Below are positions 34,321 to 42,902 of a stretch of 64,000 bases of DNA, piece after piece; the stretch's first letter is position 1; each line of letters starts with the position of its first letter. The stretch is taken from the NCBI GenBank assembly GCA_024404315.1, contig JAKSQD010000003.1, positions 1-64,000 on the forward strand, written 5' to 3'. This DNA is from Oscillospiraceae bacterium. Lineage in GTDB: Bacteria; Bacillota; Clostridia; Oscillospirales; Oscillospiraceae. The position numbers and the translations under genes are program-made. The notes beneath the pieces are model-generated. The model was not told where the DNA came from, did no database searches, and was given only the letters and a program-made list of their open reading frames with translations.

Positions 34321-35616
34321 TCAGATGGTCAGAGCACCGAAGGGGCAAGCCTCAGCGCACACGCCGCAGCGGACGCACTCTGCATTATCGACTTCCCAGA
34401 ACTTCTCCTTGCGTCCCACCTCAATGGCAGACTTGGGGCACTTTTTCATGCACAGACCGCAGTACTTGCACTTGTCACGGTCGCACTGGGGCAGATCGAC
34501 AAACTCGGCGTTGTACTCAGGACGGATGCAGCCGGGGACAGGGGCTTCCTCGCCGTCAGCCTTCAAAGGAATGGTCACGGGACGGCGGCCAGGCAGAGCA
34601 ATCACCTTGGTTCCGGGGGCGGCGGCTTCTTTTTTCTCCTCGGCGGCGGGAGCAGCAGGAGCAGCAGCGGCGGGGGCAATGGTGATGGCATCGAAGTGGC
34701 AGGCAGCGGCGCAGGCACCACAGCCCACGCAGTCCTCAGCCTTGAGCGTCCAGGTCTTGGCCTTGCGATCCACGGAGATGGCCTCGTTGGGACAGTTCTT
34801 GGCGCAGAGGCCGCAGAGCTTGCACTTGCTCATGTCCACATTGGCGACAGGCTCACCGGCAGGAGCAGCGGGAGCGGCGGCAATGGTGATGGCCTCGAAG
34901 TGGCAAGCGGACTGGCACACGCCGCAGCCCACGCAGTCCTCGGTCTTGAGCGTCCAGGTCTTGGCCTTGCGATCCACAGTGATGGCGCTGTTGGGGCAGT
35001 TCTTGGCGCAGAGGCCGCAGAGCTTGCACTTGTCCATGCTGACCTGAGCCACGGGGGAGCCGGAGCCAGCGGCGGCAGCGGGAGCGCCCTCCATCTCGAT
35101 GGCACCAAAGGCGCACTCCTTGGCGCAGAGGCCGCAGCCGATGCACTCGCTTGTGTTGACGCTCCAGCCCTTGCCGGGTACAACAGTGATGGCGTGCTTG
35201 GGGCACTTCTTGGAGCACCAGCCGCACTTGACGCACTTGCTGTCGTTCAGGGCGGGGACGGCGTGGGTCAGAGGAGCGGGCTTCTCGAAGGTTTCGGAAA
35301 CCTTCTCCACACCGGGCGCAAAGTAGCCGGGGACGATGGTCAAAGCGCTCTTGGGGCAGACGTTGACGCAGTTCTGGCACTGAACGCAGTCAAAGCGGTT
35401 CATGCTCCAGGTTTTGGCGGTGCGGTCTACCTTGATGGTCTCGGTGGGGCAGTGCTGGGAGCAGATGCCGCAGAAGACGCACTTGTTCATGTTGATTTCC
35501 ACATGACCACGGCTCGCCTTGGGATAAACGGCGGGCTCAAAGGGGTACCTGGAGGTCACGGGAGGGGAAAACAGGTTACGAAGGGCGATGCCCGCAAAAG
35601 TAAGAATAGAACTCAT
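34321..35616 (-). CDS. Polyferredoxin subunit of the Ech-type hydrogenase
   Basis: A 431-residue iron-sulfur protein in the position of EchF, which normally has two [4Fe-4S] clusters. Ten C-x2-C-x2-C-x3-C motifs can be counted, from CVFCGICSQHC near residue 46 to CVRCGVCAEAC near 415, joined by Ala/Pro-rich linkers. Two central modules (CKLCGLCAKNCPN, then CVGCG) are almost identical in DNA (about 34700-34850 and 34880-35030), showing recent duplication. In motifs 6 and 8 the usual Pro after the last Cys is His. ATG 35616 follows GAGAGGTGATC. Confidence 0.88.
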   Translation of the reverse strand: MSSILTFAGIALRNLFSPPVTSRYPFEPAVYPKASRGHVEINMNKCVFCGICSQHCPTETIKVDRTAKTWSMNRFDCVQCQNCVNVCPKSALTIVPGYFAPGVEKVSETFEKPAPLTHAVPALNDSKCVKCGWCSKKCPKHAITVVPGKGWSVNTSECIGCGLCAKECAFGAIEMEGAPAAAAGSGSPVAQVSMDKCKLCGLCAKNCPNSAITVDRKAKTWTLKTEDCVGCGVCQSACHFEAITIAAAPAAPAGEPVANVDMSKCKLCGLCAKNCPNEAISVDRKAKTWTLKAEDCVGCGACAAACHFDAITIAPAAAAPAAPAAEEKKEAAAPGTKVIALPGRRPVTIPLKADGEEAPVPGCIRPEYNAEFVDLPQCDRDKCKYCGLCMKKCPKSAIEVGRKEKFWEVDNAECVRCGVCAEACPFGALTI

Positions 35617-35621
35617 GCCGA

Positions 35622-36701
35622 TCACCTCTCAGTACAGCTGATACAGGGGTCAATGGTCAGGATAATCATGGGAATATCGGCCACTTCGCAGCCACGCATG
35701 ATTTCGGCCATGGCCGGGATGTTGGCAAAGGTCGGAGTACGGACACGGAAACGATCCAGATACTTGGTGCCGTTGCCCTTGGTGTAATAGACGGCCTCAC
35801 CACGGGGCTGCTCCAGGCGGATGAGGAATTCGCTCTTGGGGTTGCCCTTGACGGGAACGATGATGTTACCGTTGGGAATCTTGTCGATGGCCTGCTTGAT
35901 GAGGTCAATGGCGGTGAAAATCTCGTTGATGCGAACCTCGGTACGGGCATAGCAGTCGCAGTCGTTGGAGGTGTTGATGTTCAAATCCAAATCACCGTAA
36001 GCGGAATAACCGGTGGTACGCATATCAATGTCCCAGCCAGAAGCACGCATCATGGGACCCACAGCGCCCAGCTCCAGAGCAGCCTCGTGGGAGAGGATGC
36101 CAACGCCCACCAGACGGCTCTTGACGGTGTAATCCTTGAGGAAGGTGGAGGAAATCTCCTTCAAACGAGCTCCAATCTCGTCCATCTTGCGGGAGATGCC
36201 CAGCAGGGTGGCGTTGTCCACGTCACGCACCACGCCGCCCACGTTGTTGACGGAGAAGATGCAGCGGCCACCGGTGGTAGCCTCCAGCATGTCCAACACG
36301 TCCTCACGGATGCGCCAGCACTCATTGAACAGCGCCTCAAAGCCGAAGCCGTCGGCCAGCAGACCCAGCCACAGCAGGTGGGAGTGAACACGGCTCATCT
36401 CGGCCCAAATGGTGCGCAGATAGTCGGCACGGCGGGGAATCTCAATGCCCATGCCGTGCTCCACGCTCTCGCAATAGCCCATACCGTGCATAAAGGAGCA
36501 GATACCGCACACACGCTCTGCCACATAAACATAGTCCTTAAAGTCCCGCTTGCTCACCAGACCCTCCAGGCCACGGTGAATGAAGCCGATTTCGGGCAGG
36601 ACATCCACGACCTTCTCGTCCTCAAGAACCAGATCCAGATGGATGGGCTCCGGCAGCACCGGGTGCTGAGGACCGAAGGGAACAATACTTCTTTTACCCA
36701 T
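35622..36701 (-). CDS. echE: Ech-type [NiFe] hydrogenase large subunit
   Basis: The catalytic subunit (359 residues), related to Nuo 49-kDa. Both Ni-binding motifs are complete: RVCGICSFMH near the N terminus and DPCISCTER at the very end. The protein stops right at this last motif, so there is no C-terminal extension for a maturation protease to remove, as in other Ech enzymes. GPQHPVLPEPIHLDL, GFIHRGLE and WLGLLADGFGFEA are family segments. ATG 36701 follows GAGGTGAAAG. Confidence 0.93.
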   Translation of the reverse strand: MGKRSIVPFGPQHPVLPEPIHLDLVLEDEKVVDVLPEIGFIHRGLEGLVSKRDFKDYVYVAERVCGICSFMHGMGYCESVEHGMGIEIPRRADYLRTIWAEMSRVHSHLLWLGLLADGFGFEALFNECWRIREDVLDMLEATTGGRCIFSVNNVGGVVRDVDNATLLGISRKMDEIGARLKEISSTFLKDYTVKSRLVGVGILSHEAALELGAVGPMMRASGWDIDMRTTGYSAYGDLDLNINTSNDCDCYARTEVRINEIFTAIDLIKQAIDKIPNGNIIVPVKGNPKSEFLIRLEQPRGEAVYYTKGNGTKYLDRFRVRTPTFANIPAMAEIMRGCEVADIPMIILTIDPCISCTER

Positions 36702-36711
36702 TTCTTTCACC

Positions 36712-37062
36712 TCATTTGCCGGTTTTCTTGAAGGGCGTTTCCACATCCAGCTTGTAGAGCTTGCGCTCATAGGAGACCTGAATGCCCTCGATGTTCACGC
36801 CGAACAGCTCGGCAATCTCGTTTTCATACAGAAAAGCGCAGGCAAACACGGGGGTGATGCTGGGAACCACGGTGTTTTCCTCAATGTTCACCTGGAAGTT
36901 GAGCATTTCATGCTCTTTTGCGAAGGTGTACAGCAATTCATAGCCCTTGCCCTGACAGACGGACAGAATCTGGCACAAACGCCAGCCCTCACCCCGCAGG
37001 GAGAGGCTTTGGTTCAGCAGCTCGTTCACAGAGAGGGGCTGAACAGCATAAGTAACAGCCAT
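36712..37062 (-). CDS. echD: Ech-type hydrogenase subunit D (NuoC-like)
   Basis: A 116-residue relative of the 30-kDa complex I subunit. The characteristic FLYENEIAELFGVNIEG (E.E..D.FG..F.G pattern) is near residue 75-95. It binds no cofactor and sits between small and large subunits. It starts 2 bases after the stop of echC. Confidence 0.85.
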   Translation of the reverse strand: MAVTYAVQPLSVNELLNQSLSLRGEGWRLCQILSVCQGKGYELLYTFAKEHEMLNFQVNIEENTVVPSITPVFACAFLYENEIAELFGVNIEGIQVSYERKLYKLDVETPFKKTGK

Positions 37063-37064
37063 AT

Positions 37065-37514
37065 TTAGTTGCCCTCCTTTGCTTTGGGGTCAGTGGTGTA
37101 TGCTTCATATTTCTGGTCGAGGATGGCCAGTGCCTGAACCACGCCGTCAATGATGGATTCGGGGCGAGCGGCGCAGCCGGTGACGTAGACATCCACAGGA
37201 ATCACGGTATCCGTGCCGCCCAGAATGTTATAGCAGTCCTTAAAGACACCGCCGGTGCAGGCGCAGGTACCCACAGCAACCACAACCTTGGGGTTGGGCA
37301 TCTGCTCATAGATCTGCTTGAGGACGGGGGCGTTCTGATGGTTGCAGCCGCCGGTGGTCAGCAGGATATCAGCGTGCATGGGGTCGCCGGTGTTGATGAT
37401 ACCGAAGCGCTCCACGTCATAACGGGGCATGGTGGCCGCCAAAACTTCAATATCGCAGCCGTTGCAGCTGGAGCAGTCGTAGTGGATGAGCCACGGGGAA
37501 CGGGAAAGTTTCAT
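37065..37514 (-). CDS. echC: Ech-type hydrogenase small subunit (NuoB-like)
   Basis: A 149-residue subunit holding the [4Fe-4S] cluster next to the Ni-Fe site. The Cys ligands are in CSSCNGCD, the later GTCACTGGVF and TGCAARPE; the family pattern is intact. ATG 37514 follows AAAGGAGGAGGT; a longer upstream frame would overlap echB. The soluble arm with echD and echE sits on the membrane arm echAB. Confidence 0.92.
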   Translation of the reverse strand: MKLSRSPWLIHYDCSSCNGCDIEVLAATMPRYDVERFGIINTGDPMHADILLTTGGCNHQNAPVLKQIYEQMPNPKVVVAVGTCACTGGVFKDCYNILGGTDTVIPVDVYVTGCAARPESIIDGVVQALAILDQKYEAYTTDPKAKEGN

Positions 37515-37530
37515 AGTCGTACCTCCTCCT

Positions 37531-38397
37531 TTAACGAAGCATCTGCAAAACGAACAGGTTGACACCGGCGCAGACGATGGTAACGCCCCAAGCCAGCTTG
37601 AACATGGTCTGCCACTTCACACGGGCGCTGGTGTTGTCAATCAGCACCTCCAGGAAGTAGACCGCCAGAGCCACCACAATGGCCAGCAGCATGGACCAAA
37701 CGGTTCCATTCAGGCAGAACAGGCCGATGATGCCCATCAGCATGACGTGTTCATACCAATTGGCGATGGTCTCACAGGCCAGGGTTGCGCCGGACATTTC
37801 CGTGGTCACGCCCTTGACCATCTCCTGATGAGCGTGGTGAGAGGTGGAGACATCGAAGGGGCTCTTGCGCATCTTAATGGTCAGGATGAACACAAAGCCG
37901 ATGAAGAAGCCGGGCAGCTTGCAGATGATGGGCAGACCACCCATAGCGGCGGTTTCAGCAACAGAGAAGGTTCCGGTAGCCAGGTACAGACCCACAGCAG
38001 TCAGCAGTACCATCGGCTCGGAGGAAGTCATCTGAATCAGCTCACGGTTCGCGCCCATGGAGGAGTAAGGAGAGCTGGTGGTGGAGGCGGCCAGAACCAT
38101 GAACATCTCAGAGGTGGTCAGGGCGAAGAACACCAGCAGCAGATCACTGCCGCAGAAGAACAGAGCGCCGGAAATGACCACAAAAACGGTATAAGAGGCC
38201 ATCAGATAGAACTGAGAGGGGTTGACCATCAGTCGTTCCTTGGCCAGCAGCTTTTGCAAGTCCCACCAAGGCTGATAGACGGAGGGCCCCTGACGACCCT
38301 GCATCCGGGCGGTGATTTTGCGGTCACAGCCGTCCAGCAGGCAGCCCACAAAGGGAGCGGCGATGAGATAGACCACACACAGAACAATACGCATCAT
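37531..38397 (-). CDS. echB: Ech-type hydrogenase membrane subunit B (NuoH-like)
   Basis: A 288-residue membrane protein with about eight helices that links the catalytic arm to the ion-pumping arm. KITARMQGRQGPSVYQPWWDLQKLL near the N terminus and KLPGFFIGFVFILTIKMRKSPFDVSTSHHAHQE are the NuoH-type loops. Its start overlaps the echA stop (ATGATG/TGA) by 4 bases. Confidence 0.92.
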   Translation of the reverse strand: MMRIVLCVVYLIAAPFVGCLLDGCDRKITARMQGRQGPSVYQPWWDLQKLLAKERLMVNPSQFYLMASYTVFVVISGALFFCGSDLLLVFFALTTSEMFMVLAASTTSSPYSSMGANRELIQMTSSEPMVLLTAVGLYLATGTFSVAETAAMGGLPIICKLPGFFIGFVFILTIKMRKSPFDVSTSHHAHQEMVKGVTTEMSGATLACETIANWYEHVMLMGIIGLFCLNGTVWSMLLAIVVALAVYFLEVLIDNTSARVKWQTMFKLAWGVTIVCAGVNLFVLQMLR

Positions 38398-40325
38398 ACC
38401 AGAGCACCTCCCAGAATCACGCCCAGCATCAGCACGATGATGGCGACAGCGGCGATGAGAGAGGGCTTCATGACCTTATTCTCACCGAACCAGTTTTCCA
38501 GATACCAGGCGGAGAGCTGAAGCTCCTTGTCATTGCCCATGGTGTCAATAAAGTGGTTGTTATCGCCGGTGTTGATGCCGGCCATGTAGTTGAGAACCTC
38601 ACGGCGCTGAACCTTTTTGGACAGAGTGGCCAGCAGGGCGGGCAGCACAAGCACGCAGGCCAGCAGCACCACCATGATAATCAGGTTGCCGGTGGAAATG
38701 GTGGGATCCACAGCGCCATACATGGTCTCCAGAATGGGCTGCATCAGCTTGCCGGACAGAACGGGGAAGCACAGGCAGATGAGAACCATAGCGGCAGCGT
38801 GGAGGAACAAAGAAAGATACTCGCCCTGTTCGGTGATATCCTTCTGGGGCTTGGTGTGGTTGATGGCGACCAGCTTACTCAGCCACTTGGACCAATACAG
38901 CAGGGTGGTGGCGGAGCCGAAGCAGACCATCAGCACCAGCAGGGTTCCAAAGATGCGGCCAGCCTCCACAAAGCTTTTCAGGGCGGCCCATTTGGAGATG
39001 AGCATACCAAAGGGAGCCAGGAACATGCCACAGATGCCGATAATCATGATGGTGGCCAGCTTGGGCTGACGCTGAATCAGACCGTGCATGGACTCCACGT
39101 CACGGCTGTGGGTGGTGTTCTCGATGGCGCCGATGCACTGGAAGAGCATGGACTTGGAGACAGCGTGGAACACAATCAGGAACAGGCCAGCCCACACGGT
39201 TTCAGCCGAGCCAACACCGGCGCAGGCGGTAATCAAGCCCAGGTTGGAAATGGTGGAGAAGGCCAGCACACGCTTGCCGTCGGAGGTGGAAATGGCCATC
39301 AGCGAGGCGGAGAAGAAGGTCAGGCCGCCGATGAAAGCGACCATGTAGCCCGCCAGGTTGCCGTGCATGGCGGGAGCCAGACGCAGCAGCAGATAAACGC
39401 CAGCCTTAACCATGGTGGCGGAGTGCAGCAGAGCGGAGGAGGGAGTGGGAGCGACCATAGCGCCCAGCAGCCATTGAGAGAAGGGAAGCTGTGCGGACTT
39501 GGTGAGAGCGGCGAAGGCCAGCAGAGCCACGCAGCCAATGGCCACGGCCTCACCAGCGGAGCCGGAGGCGACCAAATCATACAGGTCGATGGTGCCATAG
39601 GTCCAGCCGAACCAGATAATACCGGCGGCATAGCCCAGGCCGCCCAGCAGGTTCATCCACAGAGCTCGGAAGCTGTTGGTGACGGCCTCTTCGGTCTGGG
39701 TGTAGCCGATGAGCAGGAAGGAGATGACAGAGGTGATTTCCCAGAAGAAATACATCCAAGCCATGTTAGCGCTGAGAACAAGACCGAACATAGCGCCGAT
39801 GAAGACAAACAGCAGGGGCAGGAAAAAGCTGCGCCGGTCGGCAAATTCGGTATGGTGCTGGTGGTAGCCTCTCATGTAGCCTACGGCATAGGTAGCAATC
39901 AGGCAGCCGACGCAGGCGACGATGAGAACCATGATGATGGTAAAACGGTCGATGACCATATGAGCTTTTTCTTCCAGTTCGACGCCGGAGAGAACTTCAA
40001 ACCACACAACGCCCAGGGTCTGCACGGCACTAAGCATTGCAATGGGGAATTTTCCATGAGCGCAGCTGAGGAAGATGACAAGGCACATCAGCAGCAGCTC
40101 ACATGCCAGGATGATGTGATCCACGGTTCCCGTTTCAACGTACAGCTCGACGGTTTGAGCACCGCCCAGTGCCCACTGCGCTACCAGCGTCAGAGCCGCC
40201 ACGATGGTGACGGCGCTGCCGGTGTAGATGACGCACCCACGGAGCTGATCCTCCTTGATAAGGGCCGTTGCAGCGGCGACGAGGAAGGGGAAGAGGATCA
40301 ACACAGGAACCAGGTTCGCAATCAT
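38394..40325 (-). CDS. echA: Ech-type hydrogenase antiporter-like subunit A (NuoL-like)
   Basis: The 643-residue proton- or sodium-translocating subunit, Mrp/NuoL related, with about 16 hydrophobic segments. Conserved spots include WMYFFWEITSVISFLLIGYTQTEEA, FSQWLLGAMVAPTPSSALLHSATMVKAGVYLLLR and ISKWAALKSFV, with the key Glu and Lys residues of the channel. ATG 40325 follows AAAGGATTGAG. First gene of the operon echABCDEF; the complex would couple ferredoxin oxidation to H2 formation and an ion gradient. Confidence 0.92.
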   Translation of the reverse strand: MIANLVPVLILFPFLVAAATALIKEDQLRGCVIYTGSAVTIVAALTLVAQWALGGAQTVELYVETGTVDHIILACELLLMCLVIFLSCAHGKFPIAMLSAVQTLGVVWFEVLSGVELEEKAHMVIDRFTIIMVLIVACVGCLIATYAVGYMRGYHQHHTEFADRRSFFLPLLFVFIGAMFGLVLSANMAWMYFFWEITSVISFLLIGYTQTEEAVTNSFRALWMNLLGGLGYAAGIIWFGWTYGTIDLYDLVASGSAGEAVAIGCVALLAFAALTKSAQLPFSQWLLGAMVAPTPSSALLHSATMVKAGVYLLLRLAPAMHGNLAGYMVAFIGGLTFFSASLMAISTSDGKRVLAFSTISNLGLITACAGVGSAETVWAGLFLIVFHAVSKSMLFQCIGAIENTTHSRDVESMHGLIQRQPKLATIMIIGICGMFLAPFGMLISKWAALKSFVEAGRIFGTLLVLMVCFGSATTLLYWSKWLSKLVAINHTKPQKDITEQGEYLSLFLHAAAMVLICLCFPVLSGKLMQPILETMYGAVDPTISTGNLIIMVVLLACVLVLPALLATLSKKVQRREVLNYMAGINTGDNNHFIDTMGNDKELQLSAWYLENWFGENKVMKPSLIAAVAIIVLMLGVILGGALV

Positions 40326-40451
40326 TGATCTCAATCCTTTCTTTTTCTTTTGTGGAGCGGGGAGGGACGTTTTTCCCTGTGAGCAGCACACAGAGGGGGA
40401 AAACTCCTTCACGCACCCATTGAATGATCGGGACACAAAATGCCCAACCAT

Positions 40452-40480
40452 ATTATATAACATTGTCCACTTTTTGTGAA
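40452..40480 (-). promoter_or_regulatory. Promoter of the Ech hydrogenase operon
   Basis: On the - strand: TTCACA, 17 bases, TATAAT, about 120 bases upstream of echA. TTGTGAA (40474-40480) covering the -35 on the + strand resembles one half of a Rex site. ATTGTCCACTTTTT inside the promoter recurs as TTTGTCCACTTTTTT at 40660-40674. Confidence 0.7.
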
Positions 40481-40831
40481 GAGTCTGTTAAAAGAAAGAA
40501 TGAAATGTTGTGAGATAAGTTATAAAAAAACTATTCTTTCTGAGGGGTGAAATGGTTCTGAACCCCGTCATACAAGCATATACTGTTTGTGCTGTGGTGA
40601 TGGTTCAGGGACATAGGGGAAAATGGATTCTTCATAAAAAATTCATAAGCTGGTGACAATTTGTCCACTTTTTTCCCGGAGGACGGGTGTAAACTCATCA
40701 CAGTGAAAAGAGGGCTGGGAGAGGCTCTCGACCTACTGTCTCATTCGTCGGCAATCGTCGGCGCAGGAGGCAGACTAGATGCGCCGGAGGTTCCTCCGGC
40801 GAACATAAGACGTGACAAAAAAATCAGCCGC
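40481..40831. other. Divergent intergenic region
   Basis: No gene. Contents: a direct repeat of TTGTCCACTTTTT, a hairpin GGGGT/ACCCC (about 40543-40565), and a perfect 9-bp GC-rich hairpin CGCCGGAGG/CCTCCGGCG (40782-40801) with a 2-base loop and no T run. Confidence 0.5.
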
Positions 40832-40860
40832 TTGCGCTTCTCCATTCTCTGCGCTACAAT
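40832..40860 (+). promoter_or_regulatory. Promoter of the GIY-YIG gene
   Basis: TTGCGC, 17 bases, TACAAT, 27 bases before the start codon. Confidence 0.65.
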
Positions 40861-40886
40861 AACCGGGAAGAGGGGAGGCAGCCGCC

Positions 40887-41165
40887 ATGAAACAGAAAGC
40901 AACCTGGTGGGTCTATCTGCTCCGGTGCGGCGACGGCAGCCTTTATACCGGCGTGACCACCGATCCCCTCCGCCGTGAGCGGCAGCACAACGCTGGAACC
41001 GGGGCGAAATATACCCGGGCACGCCGTCCGGTGGAGCTGGTTTATCGGGAGGTCTGCCCGGATCAAAGCGCCGCACTCAAACGGGAATGGGCCATCAAAC
41101 AATTGCCCCGAAGCAAAAAGCTGCTGCTCATCGGGGAAGAAAAAAACCAGAAAGAACGCCCATAA
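40887..41165 (+). CDS. GIY-YIG nuclease-family protein (YhbQ/UPF0213-like)
   Basis: A 92-residue stand-alone GIY-YIG domain. WWVYLLRCGDGSLYTGVTTD holds the GIY...YIG-like strands (VYL...YTG), RRERQHN the conserved Arg and His, and KREWAIKQLPRSKK the end of the domain. Such proteins are structure-related to UvrC nucleases; YhbQ members act on DNA, but the biological role is unclear. GAGGGGAGGCAGCC precedes the ATG. Confidence 0.88.
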   Translation: MKQKATWWVYLLRCGDGSLYTGVTTDPLRRERQHNAGTGAKYTRARRPVELVYREVCPDQSAALKREWAIKQLPRSKKLLLIGEEKNQKERP

Positions 41166-41214
41166 AGAAAAAAGCGTCAGCCTTGTGAACTGACGGACAG
41201 AAAGGAACCCAAAT

Positions 41215-42102
41215 ATGTGGAACAAATTGCTGGCAGCTCTATTGGCTGTGGCCATGCTGGTGAGCGTTTCCGCTGTCGCTTCCGCCAAAGAGGGGCGAAA
41301 GGAGACAAAAGGCTATTTGGTGCTGGGGGAGGACTTGAAGGAGGCGGAAAAAACCGAGGTGCTCAAGCTGCTCCAGGTGGATGACCTGGAAGAGTATGTG
41401 GTTCGCTATACCTCCAACGCTCAGGAGCATGAGGCCTTTGACAGTTATCTCAGCCCCAGCGTGGTGGGCAAGCGGGCGCTTAGTTCCATCCTGATGGTGC
41501 CCGGCGAGAAGGGCAGCGGAATTTCCGTCTCCGCTTATCAAATCAACTATTGCACCGTGGAGATGTATCAGAACGCCTTAATCTCCGCCGGTGTGGAGGA
41601 TGTGGCCATCACCATTGCCGCTCCCATGCCCGCCTCCGGCACTTGCGCCCTGGTCAGCGCCATGAACGCCTATTCCATCCTCTCCGGGGAGGAAATTGAC
41701 CAAGAAAAGGCGGATGCCGCCGTGGATGAGCTTGTCACCACCGGAGATTTGGGCGATGCCATTGGAGACAACGACAAGGCGGCGGAGCTGATCGCCCTGC
41801 TGAAACAGCAGATGATTGAGCACAATCTCAGCAAAGAGGAGCTCTCCAAGGCGCTGGAGGAGGGCTGCAAGCAGTATCGAATCACCATCGAGCCTCAGCT
41901 CAAGCAGAAAATCATTGACCTTCTGATGAAAATTAAAAACACGGACATTGATGTCAACAAGCTGGCGCAGCAGGCCGGGGACCTTTACCAAAAGGTCAGC
42001 GGCACGATGGAAAAAATGGGCATTACCAGGGAGAACACCCTCAGCTTTTTCCAAAAGCTGGCTCATCTGCTGGCGGATTTTCTCGACAGCCTGAGCAAAT
42101 AA
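41215..42102 (+). CDS. DUF1002 secreted protein
   Basis: A 295-residue exported protein of the DUF1002 family. Signal peptide 1-24 (ends ASAKEG with no lipobox Cys). The conserved part has YLVLGEDLKEAEKTEVLKLL, SSILMVPGEKGSGISVSAYQINYCT and AAPMPASGTCALVSAMNAYS, as in other clostridial and bacilli members. The C-terminal third is helical (IEPQLKQKIIDLLMKIKNTD). Function of the family is unknown. A hairpin CGTCAG/CTGACG (41173-41193) lies between it and the GIY-YIG gene. Confidence 0.85.
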   Translation: MWNKLLAALLAVAMLVSVSAVASAKEGRKETKGYLVLGEDLKEAEKTEVLKLLQVDDLEEYVVRYTSNAQEHEAFDSYLSPSVVGKRALSSILMVPGEKGSGISVSAYQINYCTVEMYQNALISAGVEDVAITIAAPMPASGTCALVSAMNAYSILSGEEIDQEKADAAVDELVTTGDLGDAIGDNDKAAELIALLKQQMIEHNLSKEELSKALEEGCKQYRITIEPQLKQKIIDLLMKIKNTDIDVNKLAQQAGDLYQKVSGTMEKMGITRENTLSFFQKLAHLLADFLDSLSK

Positions 42103-42116
42103 CGCCATCCAATCAC

Positions 42117-42157
42117 ACGGGTCTGAGGAACGGTGGAAGCCCTCAGACCCGTTTATT
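42117..42157. terminator. Terminator between convergent genes
   Basis: ACGGGTCTGAGG pairs with CCTCAGACCCGT, followed by TTATTT on +. It overlaps the last codons of the convergent regulator gene. Confidence 0.7.
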
Positions 42158-42365
42158 TGTCCTCAAACTCATACTCCATCAGGTCGCCCGGCTGCACATG
42201 GAAGTATTCGCACAGCACCGCAATGGTTTTGGTGTTGATGTGATCTCCTTTTGCAATTCGATCCCAGGTTGTTTGCGAGAGTATTTTTTCTTTTTTTGTC
42301 AGAGTATAACCGCTGACACCTCGTGCAGCCATCAGAGAACGCAGGTTTTGATAAGAAATGGGCAT
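42153..42365 (-). CDS. XRE-family transcriptional regulator
   Basis: A 70-residue single-domain Cro/C1-type regulator. The helix-turn-helix is GYTLTKKEKILSQTTWDRIAKGD, followed by TKTIAVLCEYFHVQPGDLMEYEFE, the pattern of small XRE proteins. It is divergent from the gene at 42466, whose promoter carries two copies of a 19-base operator, the likely target. Confidence 0.88.
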   Translation of the reverse strand: MPISYQNLRSLMAARGVSGYTLTKKEKILSQTTWDRIAKGDHINTKTIAVLCEYFHVQPGDLMEYEFEDK

Positions 42366-42386
42366 AACAATACCTCAAAAAAAGAC

Positions 42387-42447
42387 TTGACTTCCCGCAA
42401 AAGAGGGGATATACTAGCGTTACAAACGTCCCGCAAAAAAGGGGATA
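42387..42447 (+). promoter_or_regulatory. Promoter with duplicated operator
   Basis: TTGACT (42387-42392), 17 bases, TATACT (42410-42415). TCCCGCAAAAGAGGGGATA (42393-42411) fills the spacer and recurs as TCCCGCAAAAAAGGGGATA (42429-42447) with one change, 36 bases on. Two repressor sites around the start point, probably for the divergent XRE protein. Confidence 0.8.
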
Positions 42448-42465
42448 AACAAAGGAGGCTTCTTA

Positions 42466-42741
42466 ATGAATTCAATCCTTGATCGACTGTACAACGGAGA
42501 TTACAGCGTCATAGACCGGAAAAGCTCGCCGGAGTACCAAGCAGCATCACAGGAAACGGAGCCGTTCTGGGAAACCATCGGAGAAAGCTTGGGCGTGCGG
42601 TTTTGCACGGATTTTTCCGACGCCCTGGCGGGACAAGCCACCGTCCAGGAGAAAGAAGCCTTCCGGGAAGGGTTTCATCTCGGCGGCCAGCTCATTCTGG
42701 AGCTGCTGACACGAAAAGAGAATACGACACCCTCATTATAG
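42466..42741 (+). CDS. Small DUF6809-like protein
   Basis: A 91-residue protein that begins MNSILDRLYNGDYSVID, reminiscent of small proteins found beside XRE regulators in clostridial phages and conjugative elements (DUF6809-like). The second half is helical (EKEAFREGFHLGGQLILELL). No enzymatic motif. It lies behind the duplicated operator and should be repressed by the divergent XRE regulator. AAAGGAGGCTTCTTA precedes the ATG. Confidence 0.6.
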   Translation: MNSILDRLYNGDYSVIDRKSSPEYQAASQETEPFWETIGESLGVRFCTDFSDALAGQATVQEKEAFREGFHLGGQLILELLTRKENTTPSL

Positions 42742-42811
42742 AGAAAAATCAGCGGAAAAGCAACGCAAAAAGAAAACTCCTTTCGCCGCTCTTGTCATGC
42801 ACATCTTTTTC

Positions 42812-42840
42812 TTGCACACCTCCTCCACCGGCTGTATAAT
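42812..42840 (+). promoter_or_regulatory. Promoter of the FMN-dehydrogenase gene
   Basis: TTGCAC, 17 bases, TATAAT, about 60 bases before the start codon. Confidence 0.75.
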
Positions 42841-42902
42841 AACGGCATGGCAAATCGAATTTTGCAAAAAGGAGCAATATTTCATTCATTGGAGGAATCA
42901 AT

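Noticed and set aside
34700..35030. Regular DNA repeats that could suggest a CRISPR or tandem array
   Set aside because: They encode repeated ferredoxin modules in frame; spacing is that of protein domains and there are no spacers.
40782..40801. Perfect GC hairpin as a terminator
   Set aside because: No T run on either strand within the needed distance.
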